In this document: piece after piece, positions 7,170 to 11,085 of the stretch | Position numbering within the stretch: position 1 is the first letter of the stretch | How the letters are laid out: each line of letters opens with the position of its first letter | Origin: an uncultured Chitinophagaceae bacterium | Lineage (GTDB): Bacteria > Bacteroidota > Bacteroidia > Chitinophagales > Chitinophagaceae | Reading direction: 5' to 3' | DNA: 11,085 nt | NCBI GenBank assembly: GCA_946885335.1 | Contig: CAMPGG010000094.1 | Location: 1-11,085, forward strand | Notes under the pieces: model-generated | Seen by the model: only the letters and a program-made list of their open reading frames with translations | Database searches by the model: none | Told to the model about the DNA's origin: nothing | Program-made: the position numbers and the translations under genes

Positions 7170-8768
7170 ATGAAGTTCCTTTTGTACCTGTTCTTTATTG
7201 TTTTGATCGCCTTTTATTCATGTTCTGATAACAATGCCACAGAGGTTAATGTGCCGGTTGACACTACTATCACCCCTGCCAATGCTATTACTGATCTGTA
7301 TATTGACAGTGCTGTCCTGGAGGCTTATATAAAAAGTGATGGGAAAGATGATGAGAACGCTTCATTAATTAGAAACTTTTACAAAAGCCGCAACTATCAA
7401 TATGCCTGGTTTACGTCAGGAGGAATGGCTCAACAGGCATATGCTTTCTGGAACCTGCATAATCATTTTATAAGCTATAGCGGCGACAGTTCATTGCATA
7501 ATGATAAGCTGCATCAATCCATGGATTTTTTAATGGGTTTGGATTCCACCCAACTGCCGACCAAAGAAATGATGCGTGAAACGGAGATTCAATTAACTGA
7601 TCATTTTTTTGAATTTGCACATTATGCATACAATGGAAAAATTGATCCTGAAGAATTTAAATGGTATATACCCAGGAAAAAAGTGGATGCCTTATCGTTA
7701 CTTGACTCCCTGATTACGCATAAAGGAAAGGATTATGACGAATGGGCTCCTGTCAATAATTTATACAAGCTTATTAAAAATAACCTGCTGTTTTATTATG
7801 AGCTGCGAAAAAATAATTCATTACCCGTTATAGGTAACATAGAAAAAGCGCTTCGCAAAGGAGACAGCGCTGAAATCATTCCATCCATCAAAAAGTATTT
7901 ATCAGCAGTAAAAGATTTGCCAAATAATGATTCAACCACCCTGTTCGATGCTGAATTGGAAAAAGCGGTTAAACAATTTCAAAAACGTTTCGGTTTAAAA
8001 CAAGATGGCGTTATCGGAAAAGATTTTGCGAGGCAAATGAATGTAGGCATACAAACAAGAATTGAGCAAATGCTGGTCAATTTGGAAAGAATGCGCTGGC
8101 TGCCACCCCGGCCTCAGGGTACATTTATTGTTGCAAACATCCCGTCATTCAAATTGGTCATCATGAATGACAATAAAAAAAGATTTGAAACGGATATTGT
8201 TGTTGGCAAAGAAGGCACCAACACGGTTATTTTTACTGACAGTTTAAAATATGTTGTTTTCAGTCCTTACTGGAATGTACCCTCAAGTATTGTAAAAAAT
8301 GAAATTGCACCGGCCATCAACAGGAACCCAAACTATATTGCTCAACATAATATGGAAATAACCGGTTACAGTAATGGATTACCTATTGTGCGCCAAAAGC
8401 CGGGAGGAAGTAATGCCCTGGGCCTGGTTAAATTTATTTTTCCCAATAACTATAATATTTATTTTCACGACACGCCATCCAAATATTTATTTGAAAGAGA
8501 AAAACGGGCATTCAGCCATGGATGTATAAGGGTAAGAGATGCGGAAAAAATGGCAAATTTTCTTTTACAAAATCAACCTGAATGGACACCCGAAAAAATA
8601 AATGCAGCTATGCATGCAGGTGAAGAAAAGTGGGTTTCATTAAATACCACGTTACCTGTTTTTATAACTTACTTTACGGTTTGGGTTGATGAAAATAATT
8701 TGCTTCATTTTCGGGATGACATTTATGGACACGATAAAAAAATGGCGGAACACTTGTTTGAAAATTAA
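7170..8768 (+). CDS. L,D-transpeptidase of the YcbB/LdtD type, predicted lipoprotein
   Basis: The product should form 3-3 cross-links between peptidoglycan stems or attach other groups to them, acting in the periplasm. Numbered from the ATG at 7170 (532 aa): residues 1-17 are hydrophobic and end at FYSC, giving a likely lipidated Cys18. An alpha-helical scaffold region of the YcbB type follows. A peptidoglycan-binding repeat lies at about 258-290 (LEKAVKQFQKRFGLKQDGVIG). The YkuD catalytic domain spans about 317-460 with His433 (IYFHDTP) and the signature SHGCIR, where His450 and Cys452 are catalytic. A C-terminal extension of about 75 residues follows. A TTG codon directly precedes the ATG and would add one residue; ATG is preferred. 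The ClC gene starts 54 nt downstream with no terminator between, so co-transcription is possible. The catalytic set is complete. Confidence 0.94.
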   Translation: MKFLLYLFFIVLIAFYSCSDNNATEVNVPVDTTITPANAITDLYIDSAVLEAYIKSDGKDDENASLIRNFYKSRNYQYAWFTSGGMAQQAYAFWNLHNHFISYSGDSSLHNDKLHQSMDFLMGLDSTQLPTKEMMRETEIQLTDHFFEFAHYAYNGKIDPEEFKWYIPRKKVDALSLLDSLITHKGKDYDEWAPVNNLYKLIKNNLLFYYELRKNNSLPVIGNIEKALRKGDSAEIIPSIKKYLSAVKDLPNNDSTTLFDAELEKAVKQFQKRFGLKQDGVIGKDFARQMNVGIQTRIEQMLVNLERMRWLPPRPQGTFIVANIPSFKLVIMNDNKKRFETDIVVGKEGTNTVIFTDSLKYVVFSPYWNVPSSIVKNEIAPAINRNPNYIAQHNMEITGYSNGLPIVRQKPGGSNALGLVKFIFPNNYNIYFHDTPSKYLFEREKRAFSHGCIRVRDAEKMANFLLQNQPEWTPEKINAAMHAGEEKWVSLNTTLPVFITYFTVWVDENNLLHFRDDIYGHDKKMAEHLFEN

Positions 8769-8822
8769 TCCAGCCATAATAATATAATAATTTAGGCCAG
8801 GTAATAGAATCATATTCATCGG

Positions 8823-10169
8823 ATGAAAATAAAAGACAGAATTTTATATTGGATCAAAAGATTAATTGCAACATTAAATAATGAAAGAGTTCGTATCGGT
8901 TTACAACAGGCGATCCCTTTCTGGATTGCATCCGTCATTACCGGACTTATCGCCGTTTTTTACACTTATCTTTTTGGAAAGGCAGAACTATTATTACACT
9001 GGATAACAGAAAAGGATCATGCCTGGTTATTCATCATTTCACCAATCGGATTTTTATTAGCTTATCTCCTTGTAAAAAAATGGGCACCCTATGCACAGGG
9101 AAGCGGTATTCCTCAATTGATGGCTTCTATAGAGCTGGCTACTCCAAAAAAAGCAGATAAAGTAGATCGCCTTTTAGGATTAAGGATCATTTTAGTAAAA
9201 ATAGGAAGCAGCATTTTAATGGTATTAAGTGGTGGTGTTATTGGACGCGAAGGTCCCACTATTCAAATTGCCGGTTCTGTATTTAGAAAGGTAAATCAAT
9301 GGATACCTGCCAGCTGGCCAAAAATTTCCCGCAAAAATATGATCATGACCGGTGGAGCTGCAGGTCTTGCAGCCGCCTTTAATACACCATTGGGCGGAAT
9401 TGTATTTGCGGTGGAGGAATTAACCAAAACGCATATCAGCTATTTTAAAACAGCACTGTTTTCTGCAGTTATTATTGCAGGTTTAACAGCGCAGGCAATA
9501 TTAGGTCCGTACCTGTACCTCGGTTATCCCAATCTTCGCGACCTTGGTTCTACGATCTTTTTATCTGTTGCATTGGTTTCTGTAATATCAGGATTAGGTG
9601 GTGCTGTACTCTCCAAATTAATCCTGGCTTTATTGAAATGGAAAAGCAGTTTTAAAAAAGAATTTCATTTTATGTTGTATGCATTTGGTGCCGGGTTGAT
9701 CATGGCAACATTGGCATATTTCATCACTCCCGGGGCATTGGGTTCAGGAAAAGATCAAATGACAACACTTCTTTTTACTGAAAATAAAACAGTGGAATGG
9801 TACCTGCCATTTTTGAGAATATTCGGATCGCTTATTTCATTTACAACCGGTGCAGCCGGTGGTATTTTTGCACCTGCATTAAGTATAGGCGCAACCATCG
9901 GCGGTGCACTAGGCAATTTGCTGGAGATGAGTGCAACGAATACGAATCTTTTGGTGCTTGCCGGAATGGTTGGATTTTTAACCGGTGTTACACGTTCGCC
10001 ATTTACTTCTGCAATCCTGGTACTGGAAATGACTGACCGGCATAGTGTAATCTTCTACCTGATGTTATCCGCAATGGTATCGAGTGCGGCTGCTTTAATT
10101 ATTGACCGGCGTTCTTTATACACCCATCTTAAAAACAGGTACCTGCGGGAACTGGAAAAAACAGGTTAA
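8823..10169 (+). CDS. ClC family chloride/proton antiporter
   Basis: The 448-residue product is a polytopic inner-membrane ClC transporter of usual bacterial length, without C-terminal CBS or TrkA-C domains. All four selectivity signatures are present: GSGIP at 93-97, GREGP at 141-145, GGIFAP at 346-351, and Tyr433 in SLYTHLKNR, matching the central tyrosine of E. coli ClC. Glu143 is the external gating glutamate, and Glu199 in FAVEEL aligns with the internal proton glutamate, so coupled Cl-/H+ exchange is more likely than a passive channel. Ser94 in GSGIP argues for chloride over nitrate, and the motif is unlike the fluoride-type GMGIP or GNGIP. The gene follows the L,D-transpeptidase by 54 nt, and its stop codon abuts the stop of the opposite-strand response regulator. 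Function in acid or ionic stress is inference from family knowledge. Confidence 0.95.
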   Translation: MKIKDRILYWIKRLIATLNNERVRIGLQQAIPFWIASVITGLIAVFYTYLFGKAELLLHWITEKDHAWLFIISPIGFLLAYLLVKKWAPYAQGSGIPQLMASIELATPKKADKVDRLLGLRIILVKIGSSILMVLSGGVIGREGPTIQIAGSVFRKVNQWIPASWPKISRKNMIMTGGAAGLAAAFNTPLGGIVFAVEELTKTHISYFKTALFSAVIIAGLTAQAILGPYLYLGYPNLRDLGSTIFLSVALVSVISGLGGAVLSKLILALLKWKSSFKKEFHFMLYAFGAGLIMATLAYFITPGALGSGKDQMTTLLFTENKTVEWYLPFLRIFGSLISFTTGAAGGIFAPALSIGATIGGALGNLLEMSATNTNLLVLAGMVGFLTGVTRSPFTSAILVLEMTDRHSVIFYLMLSAMVSSAAALIIDRRSLYTHLKNRYLRELEKTG

Positions 10170-10574
10170 TTAATTTTTTGGAATATGAGCAGACAAAACT
10201 TTCTTCAAAATTTTTGTCAGCTCTCCTACTGAGCCGGGCTTTTGAAAATAATATGAAGCGCCGGTCTTTATCAATTCAGCTGCATCATTATGCAAGTTGA
10301 CAGATGAATGAATGATGATAGGTGTATTTTTATTATTTTTTATTTTGCGGATCTCCCTGATACATTTCTTACCATCCATTTTTGGCATTACCAGGTCCAT
10401 AAAAATATATTCAGGTAAAAACTCAGGGTCCGTTGCCAGTTTTTCAATGGCATCATTCCCGTCCGTTGCAACAACACATTCTGCACTAATTTCTAATTGA
10501 TCGATGGCTTCTTTGAAAATAGATTGATCCTCATGGTCATCATCAACCAATAAAATTGTGATGTGTTTCTGCAT
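10170..10574 (-). CDS. Single-domain response regulator (REC only)
   Basis: The 134-residue product is one receiver domain with nothing attached, like CheY or the phytochrome-linked Rcp1 group. The acidic pocket is D11-D12-D13 (LLVDDDHED), the phospho-acceptor is Asp60 (FMDLVMPKMDG), the switch hydroxyl is Ser90 in IIIHSS, and Lys112 sits in the conserved QKPG. All residues needed for phosphorylation are present. Having no output domain, it must act by binding a partner or as a phosphorelay intermediate. No histidine kinase is encoded in the window, so its kinase is elsewhere (an orphan). It is convergent with ClC, the two stop codons being adjacent. A hairpin with a T-run at 10594-10629 lies 20 nt upstream of the ATG, so its transcription may be separate from the upstream small gene or regulated by that hairpin. 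Confidence 0.93.
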   Translation of the reverse strand: MQKHITILLVDDDHEDQSIFKEAIDQLEISAECVVATDGNDAIEKLATDPEFLPEYIFMDLVMPKMDGKKCIREIRKIKNNKNTPIIIHSSVNLHNDAAELIKTGASYYFQKPGSVGELTKILKKVLSAHIPKN

Positions 10575-10593
10575 CGGAATAAGGATTTATAAA

Positions 10594-10629
10594 TAAAAAA
10601 AGTATGTACCGTATAGCTACAGTACATAC
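10594..10629 (-). terminator. Hairpin with T-run between the small gene and the response regulator
   Basis: A perfect 8-bp inverted repeat, GTATGTAC at 10602-10609 and GTACATAC at 10622-10629, encloses a further GTA/TAC pairing. On the minus strand it is followed by TTTTTTTATTT. This fits an intrinsic terminator for the gene at 10660-10935, beginning 30 nt past its stop. It could also sit in the leader of the response regulator mRNA: TTTG at 10659-10656 and TACTTTG at 10639-10633 look like an imperfect promoter just before it. Confidence 0.7.
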
Positions 10630-10659
10630 ATGCAAAGTATCAAATTATGTTTAAACAAA

Positions 10660-10935
10660 TCAGACTAAATTATTTTCAATGATTTCACCAACACAATCTG
10701 CTATCCATGGATCAATTGATTTGCGCTTATCAGGAATCCAGCGACCATCTTCATCCATATGTATATAAAACACGCAAATATTTTTACGAAGTGGATGTAG
10801 AAAAATTCCTTTAAATTTTCCGGATCCAATTAAATTTTCAGGATCGTCCAAAGTATCTTTCGCGATAATAACATGATAAACTAATCCATGCTTTTCAAAT
10901 GCGCCAATGATCATTTCTTTTCCAAAACTATCCAT
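10660..10935 (-). CDS. Small protein of unknown function, 91 aa
   Basis: I do not recognise a family. The longest frame starts at a TTG (10956-10954), giving 98 aa; the ATG at 10935-10933 (91 aa, starting MDSFGKEM) is the more ordinary start and is chosen here. There is no clear Shine-Dalgarno sequence at either. The product is soluble, with no signal peptide or membrane segment. It looks beta-rich in the middle (HGLVYHVIIA, then FKGIFLHP and NICVFYIHM at 53-60), followed by D-E-D-G-R-W at 61-66 and DPWI near 75-78, with a short helical end. The spacing of F56, D61, G64, W66 and W77-I78 resembles that of the 89-aa product at 6705-6974. A hairpin terminator lies downstream. The gene is judged real from its composition, its terminator and this shared motif. 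The 150 nt upstream to the window edge hold no feature I can support. Confidence 0.7.
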   Translation of the reverse strand: MDSFGKEMIIGAFEKHGLVYHVIIAKDTLDDPENLIGSGKFKGIFLHPLRKNICVFYIHMDEDGRWIPDKRKSIDPWIADCVGEIIENNLV

Positions 10936-11085
10936 AACACATGTTTTTTTGTTCAATGTCTAATAGGATAAAACCGTGCCATTTTTTTGAATTATATTTT
11001 ACACTCAATTCTAAGTGGTTAAGAAACTGAATCTTACAATTGTATTTACCTGATTTGAAATAAATGAATGATTAAAACAATTGAC

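Noticed and set aside
9797..10036. Plus-strand open frame of 79 codons inside the ClC gene
   Set aside because: It is out of frame within a gene whose conserved ClC motifs (GGIFAP and others) are read in the main frame.
10936..10956. TTG start extending the 91-aa product to 98 aa
   Set aside because: No Shine-Dalgarno or other support for TTG; an ATG lies seven codons downstream. It cannot be fully excluded.

Overview
The window looks like chromosomal DNA of a Bacteroidota bacterium, probably of the Chitinophagaceae type. The grounds are the AT-rich sequence, the near absence of Shine-Dalgarno sequences, a TTTG / TAnnTTTG-like promoter, a very long secreted PKD-repeat protein, and the overall protein style. 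The family-level placement is inference. I see no mobile element, CRISPR array, rRNA or tRNA gene, or phage gene; this reads as ordinary housekeeping and envelope sequence with a few points of interest.

Layout. Positions 1-3639 (minus strand) hold the N-terminal 1213 codons of a secreted protein built from at least 14 tandem PKD domains plus the start of a fifteenth; its C-terminus lies outside the window. Positions 3819-6489 (minus) hold three same-strand genes that are probably one operon, transcribed in the order NfeD-like membrane serine protease, slipin/stomatin (SPFH) protein, cytoplasmic YceI-like protein, and closed by a hairpin terminator. A divergent intergenic region (6490-6704) separates them from a small unknown gene (6705-6974, plus) that has its own candidate promoter and a strong terminator. 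Then come a lipoprotein L,D-transpeptidase of the YcbB type (7170-8768, plus) and a ClC-type chloride/proton antiporter (8823-10169, plus). A single-domain response regulator (10170-10574, minus) meets the ClC gene stop codon to stop codon. Last is a small unknown gene (10660-10935, minus), separated from the regulator gene by a hairpin with a T-run.

How they fit together. Most of the recognisable products act at the cell envelope: the PKD protein outside the cell, NfeD/slipin in membrane quality control, the transpeptidase in peptidoglycan 3-3 cross-linking, and ClC in ion and pH exchange. The NfeD-slipin pair is a known protease/substrate partnership, and the slipin keeps a hydrophobic C-terminal segment that could be the cleavage region. 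The two unknown small proteins share a short aromatic/acidic motif near their C-termini, which may mean a shared fold. I found no clear undescribed multi-gene system; the best leads are the shared motif, the regular cysteine ladder of the PKD repeats, and the hairpins near 6515 and 10615.
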